DNA of 64,000 nucleotides from Polyangiaceae bacterium (GCA_013361525.1 JABFXY010000069.1:1-64000); one strand, 5' to 3'. Positions 41,859-50,945 are shown, numbered from the stretch's first letter. Numbers and translations: made by a program. The notes: a model not told the origin generated them from the letters alone.

Positions 41859-43127
41859 GTGAACGACGTCGCGAAGGTGGAGAGCGCGAAAGCGCCGCGC
41901 GACACTGCGATCTCGGTGCTGCGCCACGTGAACGTGCGAAGGTGGATCCTCGCGCGGCTTCTCGCGGGTATCGGCGTGACGGCGCTGCGCGCGACGGTGC
42001 TCTGGCAGGTCTACGACATCACCGGATCGCTCGCGTTGCTCGGTCTCACCGGCCTGCTCTCGTTCATCCCGGCGCCGTTCGCAGCGCTCGGCGGCGGTGT
42101 CGTCGCCGATGCGTACGATCGCCGCCGCGTCGTGCTCGGCTCGCAATGCCTGGAGCTCGCCTGTGCGGCCGCGCTGGTCGTGCTCAATTCGTTTTCGTCG
42201 TTCCCCATCGCGGCGCTCTACGCCGTGTTCGTTTTGAACGGCGTCGCGCTCGCGTTCGAGAGCCCTGCGCGACAAGCAATGCTCCCGCGGCTCGTGTCGC
42301 CGGCCGAGCTTCCGCGCGCGGTGACGGTGATGTCCGCGTGCCAGGCGTTCGCGTTCGTGTCGGGGCCGGCGCTCGGCGGTCTGCTCATCGGGTGGGCCGG
42401 CCCCCGCGCGTCGTGCGCGGCGACGGTCGTGCTCGTCGTGTTGTCGATCGGCCTCGTGATGCGCGTCGAAGAAGGAAAGGGCGCAGTGCCTGTGGGCCGT
42501 TCCGCCGTCGGCCTCGCCGCGATCAAAGAGGGGCTCGCGTTCGTTCTTCAGCGCAAAGTCGTGCTCGGCGCGCTCACAATCGATCTATTTGCGGTCATCT
42601 TCGGCGGGGCGACCGCGATGTTGCCCGTGTACGCGAAGGACGTCCTGCACGTCGGCGCGCATGGATACGGCATCCTCGCGGCGTGCCTCGACGTCGGCGC
42701 GCTCACGACGAGCCTCTGTATGATCTTCTTGCCGCCGATAAGGAGGCTCGGGCGCGCCATCATCCTCTCGGTGCTCGTTTATGGGCTCGCGACGATCGCC
42801 TTTGGTTTGAGCAGGAGCTTCCCAATCAGCCTTCTGTGCTACTTCCTCGTAGGCGTCGCCGACCAAGTGAGCGTCGTCGGTCGATCCACGCTCGTCCAGC
42901 TCTCGACACCCGATTCGCTTCGAGGGCGCGTCTCGAGCGTCAATATGGTGTTCATCATTGCGTCGAATCAATTGAGCGTCGCGGAGAGCGGATTCGTCGC
43001 TGCGTTCACGAGCCCCACGTTCGCGGTGGTCGCGGGCGGTGTCCTGGTGTTCGTGGTCGTCGCGGCCATCCTCGTGTTCATTCCGGAGCTGTGGAGAGGC
43101 GAGGCTCCGACGACCGCGGCGTCGTAG
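41859..43127 (+). CDS. Major facilitator superfamily exporter (MFS_3-like)
   Basis: A 422-residue protein with 12 predicted helices. The N-terminal LLAGIGVTALRATVLWQVYDITG and the cytosolic loop DAYDRRRVVLG after helix 2 fit the MFS_3/enterobactin-exporter-like (EntS, TetA-like) branch. PARQAMLPRLVSPAELPRAVTV is also typical of that family. Substrate is unknown; drug or siderophore efflux is usual. It diverges from the Spy/CpxP-like operon across about 99 bp, so the response regulator may control both. The GTG at 41859 is the start. A repeat-rich intergenic region follows. Confidence 0.88.
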   Translation: MNDVAKVESAKAPRDTAISVLRHVNVRRWILARLLAGIGVTALRATVLWQVYDITGSLALLGLTGLLSFIPAPFAALGGGVVADAYDRRRVVLGSQCLELACAAALVVLNSFSSFPIAALYAVFVLNGVALAFESPARQAMLPRLVSPAELPRAVTVMSACQAFAFVSGPALGGLLIGWAGPRASCAATVVLVVLSIGLVMRVEEGKGAVPVGRSAVGLAAIKEGLAFVLQRKVVLGALTIDLFAVIFGGATAMLPVYAKDVLHVGAHGYGILAACLDVGALTTSLCMIFLPPIRRLGRAIILSVLVYGLATIAFGLSRSFPISLLCYFLVGVADQVSVVGRSTLVQLSTPDSLRGRVSSVNMVFIIASNQLSVAESGFVAAFTSPTFAVVAGGVLVFVVVAAILVFIPELWRGEAPTTAAS

Positions 43128-43164
43128 GCGGCTGGCGCCGCTTCGGGTTTCGGGGCTGAGGGCG

Positions 43165-43312
43165 TCCCGGGGCGAGGGGCTCCCGGGGCGAGGGCTCCCG
43201 GGGCCGGGGCGAATGAATCGGGGGAGGTTATCGAGCGCGCCGGGGCGAGGGCGAATGAATCGGGGGAGGTTATCGACGTGCCGGGGCGAGGGCGAATGAA
43301 TCGGGGGAGGTT
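43165..43312 (+). repeat. Nested tandem repeats downstream of the MFS gene
   Basis: A 16-bp unit TCCCGGGGCGAGGGGC is repeated about 2.5 times (43165-43202). It is followed by three copies of a 36-41-bp unit starting GCCGGGGCGAGGGCGAATGA: 43203-43238 (6 nt shorter), 43239-43279 and 43280-43312. The second and third copies are nearly identical. GGGGCGAGGG is common to both sets, suggesting expansion from one seed. No gene overlaps. Confidence 0.88.
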
Positions 43313-43650
43313 GCGGCAACTAGTCGCGATTCGTTCGTCGTTGGGAACGGTACCGGGAACGGCACACGGTCAATACCCGGCGATCTACGAAATGCCCGCA
43401 CGGGCCTTCGGGCGCTGGTGGCACTAAAGGCGCCCTGTTGCGAATGAAGCGCCTGGGGACAATGCAACTGCTGCGAGTTCGTTCGCTGGCGAGCGGGGGT
43501 AGCTGCCGCAACGGCTTTCACTCGCAGCGCGAGACGAGTGGCTGGTGGAAACCGCACGAAAGGCGGGGACGCAGTCTGTGTCGACGCCAACGGTGCGAGT
43601 CGCGTTACCCCGGCAGATACAAGGGCCGTCGCGTAAAGCCGCACCGAGAG
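43313..43650. other. Intergenic stretch with no recognisable gene
   Basis: Between the tandem repeats and dispersed repeat copy C I see no credible coding frame, tRNA or terminator. Open frames of 60-124 codons exist on both strands but have myxobacterial low-complexity composition and no ribosome site. It may be an eroded gene or a repeat-landing region. Confidence 0.4.
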
Positions 43651-43793
43651 CTAGTCCGCCCGAACGGCGGCCAAGTGACAATGAAGGGGCTGTCCAGGCT
43701 TCGGCGCTCGGCTTGGCGTTCCGCCCGGCCTTCACTTGCGGGCGTCAGCGCGGGCCGGGCCGAACGACGAGCCGAAACTTGAGACAGCCCCCA
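43651..43793 (+). repeat. Dispersed 140-bp hairpin repeat, copy C
   Basis: Starts CTAGTCCGCCCGAACGGCGG and ends near GAGACAGCCCCC. The long arms of copies A and B are conserved with changes spread over the loop and the distal part. It stands between the convergent MFS and methyltransferase genes, 61 nt from the stop of the latter. Confidence 0.86.
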
Positions 43794-43853
43794 GGGCTCG
43801 CCGGCTGACCGACGTGACAGGCGGATCTGTCTCCACATGAGGACGGCCGCTTT

Positions 43854-44579
43854 CTACGTGCCTCGTGTCGCGCCGAGAGGACCCGGCGAGCGCCGAGCCC
43901 AACATCCGGTCCACTCCGGCACGCGAGACCACCCACGCTCTCGTATGCGCGCGGCGATGGCGTCGCCGAAGAAGAAGCCGAGAGCCTCGGCTGCCTCGTC
44001 GGCGGACGCAAACGAGTAATCCGTTCGCAAGACGCTTCGTGAGAACCCGAGCTCTTCTTCCAAATAGGACTGAAGCTCGGCGAGGTCGGGCCTCACCCCC
44101 GGCGCCTCGATGGCGGTGCCGAGTGTTTCGAAGAGGAGAATCCAACCGTCTTTTCGCACGACGCGGTCGAGCTCTCGGACGCCGGTGGTTACGGTGCGGC
44201 GCCACCTGTCGGGCTCGAAGGTGCGCTGGTGCCCGAATACCCATCCAGCGACGCCGAGGTCCGCGCTCGCGTCCGCGAAGGGCAGCGACTCCAGCGCGCC
44301 GACGACGAGATCGGCTGGATTGCCGCCGAGCGCGCGGACGTGATCGTGGGCGATCCGAAGCATCGGCGCCTCCGGCTCGACACCGATGACGCGGGCACCG
44401 AGATCCATTAGCTGGCGGGTGATCCGGCCGGTGCCGACGCCGACTTCGACGACCGTCGCACCGACGAGGGATTGTTTGCCCGCAATGGTCGCGCGCACCT
44501 CGCGGTCCACGTCCTCCGCGCTCACCATTGCGTCGTAGCGCTCGGCCTCCAACCGGTAGATGGCGGCGTAATCGGTCAC
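43854..44579 (-). CDS. Class I SAM-dependent methyltransferase
   Basis: A 241-residue enzyme. Motif I reads TVVEVGVGTGRITRQL, then VIGVEPEAPMLRIAHDH (acidic loop at strand 2), LPFADASADLGVAGWVF (motif II region) and LDRVVRKDGWILLFETLG (motif III region). This is the UbiE/Methyltransf_11-like fold that binds S-adenosylmethionine. The substrate is not evident. Start ATG 44579. The gene is convergent with the MFS gene across the repeat region. Confidence 0.88.
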   Translation of the reverse strand: MTDYAAIYRLEAERYDAMVSAEDVDREVRATIAGKQSLVGATVVEVGVGTGRITRQLMDLGARVIGVEPEAPMLRIAHDHVRALGGNPADLVVGALESLPFADASADLGVAGWVFGHQRTFEPDRWRRTVTTGVRELDRVVRKDGWILLFETLGTAIEAPGVRPDLAELQSYLEEELGFSRSVLRTDYSFASADEAAEALGFFFGDAIAARIRERGWSRVPEWTGCWARRSPGPLGATRGT

Positions 44580-44641
44580 GGCTGCACGCTATCACTCGTT
44601 TTGGGTGAATGCGCGACCAGTTCACCGCCGCCGGCGGATCG

Positions 44642-45400
44642 ATGGTAGAGGCAATCGTGCTCTTCCGACCCGTGGTTCGAGGATGGTTCTTGGTGGCCGC
44701 GCTCGCGATTGCGAACGGCTGCGGCGACGACACTTCCGACAGCTCGGACGGCGGGGGCGGAAATGGCGCCGGCGGTGGAAGCGAGGGCGGAGCCGGTGCG
44801 GGTGGAATGGCCCCTGAAGGAGGCGGCGGCGACGGCGACGGAGGAGCCGGCGGCCAGCCCGCAGAGGACAAAGCCGCGCTCTGCGACAGCGAGTTCGGCG
44901 AAGAGCTCACTGCCGCTTACGGCCGCCTCGACGGAACCGTGCTCGCCGTCGTTCGGCCCGTCGACACACAATGCCCACTCTTCAACGACGACCACGTCGT
45001 GCTCGAGGTGACGATGAACGGCGCGACCTACCGCGCCGTGATCAACATCCTGTCCACTTTCGGAGACCCGGACGTGCGCTTGCTCGTGACGGAGCACGAG
45101 TTGCCCGGCGAGCCTTGGTCGGAGGGGTGGCATACGGGGGTGAACCTCGATTACGTCGTAGACCTCGGCGCCCACAACGGCCCTCCCTTCGAGCCAGTCG
45201 AGATGATGGCGCTCGCCGACCGAATCGCGGACGAAATCACGATTGGCCAGAAGGTCAGTATCTTTTCCGAGAGCTCGGGAGGCTCGAGCTCGCACAAGAT
45301 TCACCGCAATGGGGGCAACCGTGATGGCGCGCTCGTCCTCGACGCCGATGGACCCGCGCCGAAAATGTTGCTCTTCCACTTTGCCAATCAGCAGTTCTGA
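44642..45400 (+). CDS. Lipoprotein of unknown function
   Basis: A 252-residue lipoprotein. From ATG 44642 the signal runs MVEAIVLFRPVVRGWFLVAA with a lipobox ANGC at about residue 22. A Gly/Asp-rich linker follows to about residue 75. The globular domain begins EDKAALCDSEFGEELTAAYG and includes VDTQCPLFNDDHVVLEVTM and DPDVRLLVTEHELPG. I recognise no family; it ends at FANQQF. An excellent bidirectional terminator follows immediately. The open frame begins at 44609, upstream of the signal peptide. Confidence 0.75.
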   Translation: MVEAIVLFRPVVRGWFLVAALAIANGCGDDTSDSSDGGGGNGAGGGSEGGAGAGGMAPEGGGGDGDGGAGGQPAEDKAALCDSEFGEELTAAYGRLDGTVLAVVRPVDTQCPLFNDDHVVLEVTMNGATYRAVINILSTFGDPDVRLLVTEHELPGEPWSEGWHTGVNLDYVVDLGAHNGPPFEPVEMMALADRIADEITIGQKVSIFSESSGGSSSHKIHRNGGNRDGALVLDADGPAPKMLLFHFANQQF

Positions 45401-45426
45401 ATGACCGAGCTTTGAAGCTCGGTCAT
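45401..45426. terminator. Bidirectional hairpin terminator
   Basis: ATGACCGAGCTT (45401-45412) pairs perfectly with AAGCTCGGTCAT (45415-45426) around a 2-nt loop, so the real loop opens to 4-6 nt. It follows the stop at 45400 directly. No long U-tract follows, but the position after the stop suggests transcription termination. Confidence 0.65.
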
Positions 45427-45528
45427 AGGCCTCGGGCTCCAGGCGCCAGGCTACAGGGAAGAAGATGCTCTTTCCCGAAGCCCGTCGTCTGAAGCCCGTC
45501 GTCGAATCGCGCTCGGCGATTCGAATCT

Positions 45529-46971
45529 TCAGTTCGCTGCGTCGATAGGCGAGCCGCCGATCGTGACGTCGGCTGCCTCCGCCGCCGGGACCGAGCCGTC
45601 GCAGCGGTCGTTGATGAACTTCTCCATCACCTGCTTGCGGCGCGGCAAGAACACACTCGTCAATGCAGGCGATAGATTGCTGGCTTCGTCGATGTGGACG
45701 AACCCGAGCGTGCTCGGCCACGTGAGCCCGCCGCCGAGCGCCTGACCCGGCGAAACTTGATGGCAGCCGGCGCAAGTCTGCGTCGTTGCGCGGTGAAAGA
45801 TCTGATCCGGCGTCAGCGTCGACCCGATCTGTGAGAGCTTCGTCGCGACTGCATTGCGGATCGCGGCATTGTCGAAGTTTGCATAAACGACGTTCGTTGC
45901 CTGCGAGATGCTCTCGAATTCGTTGAATTGATTCTGCGGGTTCATCTTGATGCCGTTCAACCCCGCGGCGGCGAGCGTCGGCACCTGGTTGACGAAGTTG
46001 GTCACGAAGCTCGCGCTCTTCGGGTGTGTCCCGGTAAATAGCTCTTCCGCCGGGTTTACCTTCACGGTGACGTGCTCGAACGCGAGCTTGCACGTGCTCA
46101 AGTCGCTGTCGGTGGTGCACGTCCGGCGGAGGCGGAACTCCCGCAGGTGCCATTCGGCGAAATCGACGAAGAAGTTCGTCCGGACTTGGCCGGAGCCGTG
46201 GGCTGCCGTTGCGCCTTCCGCGAGCCCATAATGCGCCGCCTCGACGACCGGGGCGGCTCCGGGAACCGCACCGCCGGTGATATAGAACTTCTCGAGCTTC
46301 GCCGCGCGGCTGTTGACGTCGGCGTCCGCGGTCAAACCCTGCCAAAACTGCGCGACCGGCAGGCAGCCGTCGATGCCGGATTGCGGCGCCGGATTGGGAA
46401 GCATGCCCTCGAAGATGATGAAGGCTCGGCCGCTGATGTTCGGGTTCGTCGAATTCATCGCGTAGACGATTCGATATTCACCGCAATGGGCCCCGTTCGT
46501 CGGTGCCAGATCGAATCGATTGAATAGGCCTACAGGCTCGAATTTGACGGTGGACGCGGCCGCAAACGGATTCACCGTCGCGAGCTTCGCCTCCGGCAGC
46601 CGCGGGCACACGATGCCATAACCGTTCGGGTCGATGCGGGCGTCGTCGCAATCACCGGCAGCCGGGCTCGCGTCGAAGCTCCGCATCCACCGCTGGAAAA
46701 GGGCCACATTCGTCTCCGTCGCGGGCAAATTCGCAGTGAGGCGAATCCGGCTCACGATGCGTGAAAATGCGAACTTCGACAGCACCTCGGGGTCGGTGAC
46801 GACCATCGAGCGCTGGATGTTCGTACCGCTCACGTCCGGGCATGTCGCCGCGAGCGACGCCTCGTCCACGTCCTCCATATCTTCGATTGAAGGATCCCAT
46901 TTGTCGTCGGCACACCCTGCTCCGAGCGCGCACGCCCCCACAATCCCCAACACAGCCATCCGCGTCGTCAT
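45529..46971 (-). CDS. Lipoprotein with a c-type cytochrome-like CxxCH motif
   Basis: A 480-residue lipoprotein. The signal MTTRMAVLGIVGACALGAGC has lipobox GAGC. The body has a large globular region (SRIVSRIRLTANLPATETN; VGLFNRFDLAPTNGAHCGEYRIVYAMN) and near the C-terminus HRATTQTCAGCHQVSPGQAL, a CxxCH haem c attachment site. Methionine as axial ligand is not obvious. The protein resembles families of secreted lipoproteins in myxobacteria that carry one haem at the C-terminus; function not known. Its start is divergent from tetR with 238 bp between, where I see no gene. ATG 46971 is supported by the signal peptide. Confidence 0.8.
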   Translation of the reverse strand: MTTRMAVLGIVGACALGAGCADDKWDPSIEDMEDVDEASLAATCPDVSGTNIQRSMVVTDPEVLSKFAFSRIVSRIRLTANLPATETNVALFQRWMRSFDASPAAGDCDDARIDPNGYGIVCPRLPEAKLATVNPFAAASTVKFEPVGLFNRFDLAPTNGAHCGEYRIVYAMNSTNPNISGRAFIIFEGMLPNPAPQSGIDGCLPVAQFWQGLTADADVNSRAAKLEKFYITGGAVPGAAPVVEAAHYGLAEGATAAHGSGQVRTNFFVDFAEWHLREFRLRRTCTTDSDLSTCKLAFEHVTVKVNPAEELFTGTHPKSASFVTNFVNQVPTLAAAGLNGIKMNPQNQFNEFESISQATNVVYANFDNAAIRNAVATKLSQIGSTLTPDQIFHRATTQTCAGCHQVSPGQALGGGLTWPSTLGFVHIDEASNLSPALTSVFLPRRKQVMEKFINDRCDGSVPAAEAADVTIGGSPIDAAN

Positions 46972-47207
46972 GCGCGTAAGTGCCCACGTGGGGCGCTCGT
47001 GATCACGAAATGTGATCCGAATGGTGACCTGATGATCGTGTCATGTGCCTGCGGCGCCATTGCGGCGTGCAACCCACCAATCCGATTTGGAGAATTTTGA
47101 TTCCCGCGGAGCCACGAGAGAAGCGGTGGATCTCCGTGAGACCAGGTGCCTCCATGGAGATCGTTCTCCGCTCTCTCCCACGGGTCGGTCCTTGACGGTG
47201 CTGGGGT

Positions 47208-47227
47208 GAGTGAATATTCATTCACTC
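47208..47227. promoter_or_regulatory. Inverted repeat, probable TetR operator at the tetR start
   Basis: GAGTGAAT (47208-47215) and ATTCACTC (47220-47227) are inverted arms with a 4-nt spacer. TTGACG at 47192-47197 and TATTCA at 47216-47221 look like -35 and -10 boxes spaced 18 nt, so the operator covers the promoter. Its half-site TTCATTC is shared with the second palindrome at 47874-47889. Confidence 0.7.
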
Positions 47228-47824
47228 GTCGTGGCGAAGAGCGAGACCCAACCCCGCATCGAGGACAAGCGCGAGGCCATCATGCAGGCCGCGCTCGAGC
47301 TCTTCGCCGAGCAGGGGTTCTACGGCACTGCGGTGCCGGAGATCGCGGAGCGCGCGAAGGTCGCAGCAGGCACGATCTACCGTCATTTCGAGAGCAAAGA
47401 GGCGCTCGTGAACGCGCTGTACGCGCGGTACAAAGCGCAGCTCGGCGCGTGCCTGATCAGCGAGTTTCCTTTTTCGCTCCCGCCGCGGCAGCAGTTCCAC
47501 CACTTCTTCGCGAAGGCGCTGGAGTTCGCGCGGAAGGAGCCGCTCGCATTCAAGTTTCTCGAAGGGCATCACCACGGCGCGTACCTCGACGACGCGAGCA
47601 AGGCGCTCGAGGAGCGGGTGCTGCAGCCGGCGTATGCGTTCTTCGAGCAGACGGCCCGGCTGAAGATCACGAAACATGCGCCCGCGGAGGCGCTCGGCGC
47701 ATTGATTTGGGGGAGCATCGTCGGCGTCGTGCGCGCCACCTGGGAGAAGCGGCTGAAGCTCGACTCGAAGGTGGAAGCCGTGGTCGAAGAAGCGATCTGG
47801 GACGCCGTTCGCCGGCACGACTGA
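47210..47824 (+). CDS. TetR-family transcriptional repressor
   Basis: A 204-residue regulator. The N-terminal helix-turn-helix reads EQGFYGTAVPEIAERAKVAAGTIYRHF, the TetR signature with recognition helix GTIYRHFESKEAL. The C-terminal ligand domain (about 60-204) is helical and not assignable to a ligand. The GTG at 47210 lies inside the operator; GTG 47231 is an alternative that would start almost at the inferred transcript start. It probably represses itself and the neighbouring SDR through palindromes with the TTCATTC half-site. Ligand unknown. Confidence 0.9.
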   Translation: MNIHSLVVAKSETQPRIEDKREAIMQAALELFAEQGFYGTAVPEIAERAKVAAGTIYRHFESKEALVNALYARYKAQLGACLISEFPFSLPPRQQFHHFFAKALEFARKEPLAFKFLEGHHHGAYLDDASKALEERVLQPAYAFFEQTARLKITKHAPAEALGALIWGSIVGVVRATWEKRLKLDSKVEAVVEEAIWDAVRRHD

Positions 47825-47873
47825 TCGCGATGAGTTTGGCGGCGCACGAAGCGTTTTCGTGTGTCGTTGGTAG

Positions 47874-47889
47874 GAATGAACGTTCATTC
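47874..47889. promoter_or_regulatory. Perfect 16-bp palindrome, probable TetR operator before the SDR gene
   Basis: GAATGAACGTTCATTC is an exact palindrome 20 nt before the SDR start. It matches the GAATGAAC/GTTCATTC type of sites used by TetR proteins, and the shared half-site with 47208-47227 suggests the adjacent TetR controls both genes. Confidence 0.8.
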
Positions 47890-47909
47890 TCGCTGAAGGG
47901 AAGTTGGTC

Positions 47910-48800
47910 ATGAAGAGCCGTATCGTTCTCGTCACGGGTGCAACGTCGGGGATCGGTCGTCACACCGCTCTGGATCTCGCGCGCGCCGGGCATCGCGTCT
48001 TCGCCACCGGACGGAGGGTCGATGCGCTCGAGTCGCTCCGACAGCAGGCTGAAAAGGAAGGCCTCTCGATCGATACGCTCGCGCTCGACGTGACGAAGCC
48101 GAGCTCCATCGAGCAAGCTCGCGTTGCGATCGAGCAGGCGACGAACGGGTATGGAGTCGACGCGGTCATCAACAACGCGGGGTACGGCCTCGTCGGCCCG
48201 GTCGAATCGATCGGCGACGAAGCGTTGCGTGCGCAATACGAGACGAACGTGTTCGGTCTGCTCGGCGTGACGCGAGCGTTTCTGCCCGCGATGCGGCAGA
48301 GAGGCAGCGGTCGCATCGTGAACGTGAGCAGCATCGGCGGCCGCATCACGTTCCCGATGATGGGCGTGTACAACTCGACGAAGTACGCAGTCGAGTCGCT
48401 CTCGGACGCGCTTCGCGTGGAGCTTCGACCGTTCGGCGTCGGCGTGTCGCTGATCGAGCCCGGCGCGATTCGGACGGAGTTCGCCGACGTCGCGATGAGC
48501 ACGGTCGCCCACGACCCGAGCTCGCCCTATGCCGGCGCGACCGCGGACGCAGACGCGATGCGTAAGAAGTTCGAGGCGACGATGGTCGGCCCGGAATACG
48601 TGACGCGCGCCATTCGAAAGGCCGTCGAATCACGGAGACCGAGGGCTCGTTACGTCACCCCGCGTTCGGCAGGCGTGGCGATTTGGTTGTTCAAGCTCCT
48701 CCCCACGTCGTGGAGCGATGCGCTACTCGGTCAGATGTCCGGGCTGACGCGTCAAAAGCTCGTGGGTGACGGCTCGGCAAAGCTCTCGCTCGCGTCCTGA
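47910..48800 (+). CDS. Short-chain dehydrogenase/reductase under TetR control
   Basis: A 296-residue SDR. The cofactor loop reads VTGATSGIGRHTALDLA, the NNAG motif is INNAGYGLVG and the catalytic YxxxK is in YNSTKYAVE, with Ser in VNVSSIGGR upstream. GTG 47904 is in frame, but ATG 47910 has GAAGGGAAG upstream. It reduces or oxidises a hydroxyl/keto group with NAD(P)H; the substrate is unknown. The palindrome before it and the TetR gene upstream suggest substrate-induced expression. The C-terminus (RSAGVAIWLFKLLPTSW) may contact membrane or lipid substrates, as in retinol dehydrogenase-like SDRs. Confidence 0.9.
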   Translation: MKSRIVLVTGATSGIGRHTALDLARAGHRVFATGRRVDALESLRQQAEKEGLSIDTLALDVTKPSSIEQARVAIEQATNGYGVDAVINNAGYGLVGPVESIGDEALRAQYETNVFGLLGVTRAFLPAMRQRGSGRIVNVSSIGGRITFPMMGVYNSTKYAVESLSDALRVELRPFGVGVSLIEPGAIRTEFADVAMSTVAHDPSSPYAGATADADAMRKKFEATMVGPEYVTRAIRKAVESRRPRARYVTPRSAGVAIWLFKLLPTSWSDALLGQMSGLTRQKLVGDGSAKLSLAS

Positions 48801-48831
48801 CCCGCGCCTTCGTCGGTACTATTCTCCGGGG

Positions 48832-49371
48832 ATGGGGATCCTCTACACGGCACGGCTCGAGCTCGTCCCGGTGACCGTCGAGGTCGTCGAAGCGATTCTC
48901 GCGGGCCAACGCGAGCGTGCCGAAGCTTTGCTTCACGCGCGCTGCCCCGTCTCGTGGCCGAACCGGGCCCTCATCGAGCGCGCGTTCTACGCTTCGCTCG
49001 ACGCGATTCGTGCAGACCCGGAGCGCAGGCTCTGGGGTGATCGCGTGATGATCACGCTCGAGTCGCCGCGGCGGATCGTGGGCAGCGTGATCTTCCACGG
49101 GGCGCCCGACGAAGAGGGCTCGGTGGAGGTCGCCTACGGCGTCGAAGAGGAATCGCAGCGCCGCGGCTACGCGACCGAGGCGACGCGCGCGAGCGTCGGG
49201 TGGGCGCTGGAACAGCCGACGGTGCACGTCGTTCGCGCGGCCACGCCCCCTTGGCACATCGCTTCGCAAAAAGTGCTCGAGCGTTGCGGGCTCACGCGCG
49301 TCGGAGAGCGCGAGAGCCCGCTCGGCGAGATCTGGGAATACGAGCTCAGGCGCCCTCGACGGTCACCTTGA
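48832..49371 (+). CDS. GNAT-family N-acetyltransferase (RimJ/RimL-like)
   Basis: A 179-residue enzyme. ATG 48832 starts [23 protein letters not shown], the RimJ/RimL-type beginning. [23 protein letters not shown] and [17 protein letters not shown] carry the acetyl-CoA pyrophosphate loop (Q/R-x-x-G-x-A-like). [17 protein letters not shown] is the closing motif. It transfers an acetyl group to an amine such as a protein N-terminus, ribosomal protein or small molecule. The stop overlaps the convergent peptidyl-prolyl isomerase by 26 nt. Confidence 0.88.
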   Translation: MGILYTARLELVPVTVEVVEAILAGQRERAEALLHARCPVSWPNRALIERAFYASLDAIRADPERRLWGDRVMITLESPRRIVGSVIFHGAPDEEGSVEVAYGVEEESQRRGYATEATRASVGWALEQPTVHVVRAATPPWHIASQKVLERCGLTRVGERESPLGEIWEYELRRPRRSP

Positions 49372-49861
49372 TCATCTGAACCGGCGGCGTCGGCTTGTCG
49401 CTGCGGGTCGGCGTCTTTTCGATCTTCTTCACGACGTCCATGCCCTCGATCACGCGGCCGAACACCGGGTGCTTCGACGGGCCCGGCGTGAACCAGTCGA
49501 GGTACGCGTTGTGGACGGTGTTGATGAAGAACTGGCAGCTGCCGCTGTTGGGACGGCCCGTGTTCGCCATCGACAGCGTGCCCGGCTCGTTCGACATCTT
49601 CACCTCGGGCGGGTGCTCGTCCTTGATCGTGCCGTCCGGCCCGTCGCCCGTTCCGGCGCGGGGGCTGTTCGGATCGCGCGAGTAGGGACAACCGAACTGA
49701 ATCATGAAGTTGTCGATCACGCGGTGGAAGTGAAGCCCGTCGTAGAAGCCGGCCTTGGCGAGCTTCACGAAGTTTCCAGCCGTGATCGGCATCTTGTCGA
49801 CGAAGAGCTCGACCTTGAACGAGCCGAGCGAAGTCTCACAGGTTGCTGTCGGGTTCGCCAT
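49346..49861 (-). CDS. ppiB: Cyclophilin-type peptidyl-prolyl cis-trans isomerase
   Basis: A 171-residue enzyme. [36 protein letters not shown] and [21 protein letters not shown] are the family's core, with the catalytic Arg in FHRVI and the F..M..Q groove. No signal peptide, so it is the cytoplasmic type. It speeds X-Pro bond isomerisation during folding. ATG 49861. It overlaps the GNAT gene at the 3' end by 26 nt. Confidence 0.95.
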   Translation of the reverse strand: MANPTATCETSLGSFKVELFVDKMPITAGNFVKLAKAGFYDGLHFHRVIDNFMIQFGCPYSRDPNSPRAGTGDGPDGTIKDEHPPEVKMSNEPGTLSMANTGRPNSGSCQFFINTVHNAYLDWFTPGPSKHPVFGRVIEGMDVVKKIEKTPTRSDKPTPPVQMIKVTVEGA

Positions 49862-49947
49862 GCCACCCGATTAGGATCGATCACCCGACGCGGGAAGACC
49901 AAAGACGCACGTTGCACGCCGGAAGACGCAGGGCGTGGTCCCCTGCC

Positions 49948-50910
49948 TCAGTTGGTGAAGCAGGTCGCGTCGCCGGTACCGAGCTCGTAGTGATGCTGTA
50001 TCTCGGCCGCAGAGAGCTCGCGGTCGTACACGGCGACCTCGTCGATGGCGCCCGTGAAGCCGTTGCCGACTTCCAGGGTGCCGGTGATGGTCGGCATCGC
50101 GATCTGGTCGTAGCCTGCGAGCGCGCCGACGGGTGCGCCGTCGAGGTACACGACCATGTCGTCGGCCTCGCCGGCGCCGTTGAACATGGTGCTCTTCGTC
50201 TGGCGGTACACGCCGACGACGTGGTGCATCTGATTCGGCGGTTCTTGGAAGTCTCCTTCGAAGAGGATGCCGCGCTCTTCCCCGGTCGTGTCGTGGATTC
50301 GAAGGCGAAAGCCGTCGGTTCCGTCTTGCGCTTGGCGCTCGGTGAGCTCGAGCGTGGCGAACGCGCTGCCTTCGATGAAGGTGACGAGGCCGACCGAGTT
50401 GAAGGGCACCGACACGCGGACCCACATCTCGATCGAAAACGGCTCGTATCCGCCGAAAATCGAAGAGGCGCCAGGGAACGTCAGATCGTTTTCGTTGCCT
50501 TCGGAAAACGATGCAGCGTCGTCACCTCCGTCGGTCACGCTCGCGACCGAAGTATGCGCACCGTTGTAAGAGCCGGAGCCGCCGAGTGTTCCGAGGTTCG
50601 GCTCTTCGGTCGAGCCACTCATTCGAAAGTAAACCGCGGGGCCGTCCTCGACGATGCAGTCCTCGTAGGTGCCGATCGTCCCGCCGCCGGTGTTCGTCGT
50701 GCCGCCGTCGCTGGTGGACATCGACCCGCCTTCACCGCCCTGCGGTCCGGCGCCGTTGGAGACCTCCCCGCCGTTACCCCCCGTCGAGCCGCCGCCGTTG
50801 TTCGACGCGCCAGCGCCGTCCTGAAGTTGATCGAGCGAGATCAGCGTGCAACCGGAGAGCAGAATCGCGCACGCGAGGAGTCTCCAAGCGCGCCGGCCAA
50901 CGTGCGGCAT
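49948..50910 (-). CDS. LamG/concanavalin-like lipoprotein
   Basis: A 320-residue lipoprotein. The signal MPHVGRRAWRLLACAILLSGC has a lipobox LSGC; a Gly/Ser/Asn linker follows to about residue 80. The rest is a LamG/concanavalin-like jelly roll (VYFRMSGSTEEPNLGTLGGSG; PFSIEMWVRVSVPF; LEVGNGFTGAIDEVAVYDRELS). Such domains bind carbohydrates or proteins and in myxobacteria sit on surface lipoproteins. The final part AEIQHHYELG is typical. No enzyme motif. Start ATG 50910. It is divergent from the next SDR, 35 nt apart. Confidence 0.88.
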   Translation of the reverse strand: MPHVGRRAWRLLACAILLSGCTLISLDQLQDGAGASNNGGGSTGGNGGEVSNGAGPQGGEGGSMSTSDGGTTNTGGGTIGTYEDCIVEDGPAVYFRMSGSTEEPNLGTLGGSGSYNGAHTSVASVTDGGDDAASFSEGNENDLTFPGASSIFGGYEPFSIEMWVRVSVPFNSVGLVTFIEGSAFATLELTERQAQDGTDGFRLRIHDTTGEERGILFEGDFQEPPNQMHHVVGVYRQTKSTMFNGAGEADDMVVYLDGAPVGALAGYDQIAMPTITGTLEVGNGFTGAIDEVAVYDRELSAAEIQHHYELGTGDATCFTN

Positions 50911-50945
50911 GTCCGCATCCTACCGAAACGCGGTAAAAGGCGGCT

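Noticed and set aside
43605-43838. 77-codon minus-strand frame within repeat copy C, with look-alikes at 10885-11160 and 21095
   Set aside because: The peptides look alike only because the DNA repeat is alike. Frames are not preserved cleanly and no ribosome site is seen, so they are not treated as a gene family.
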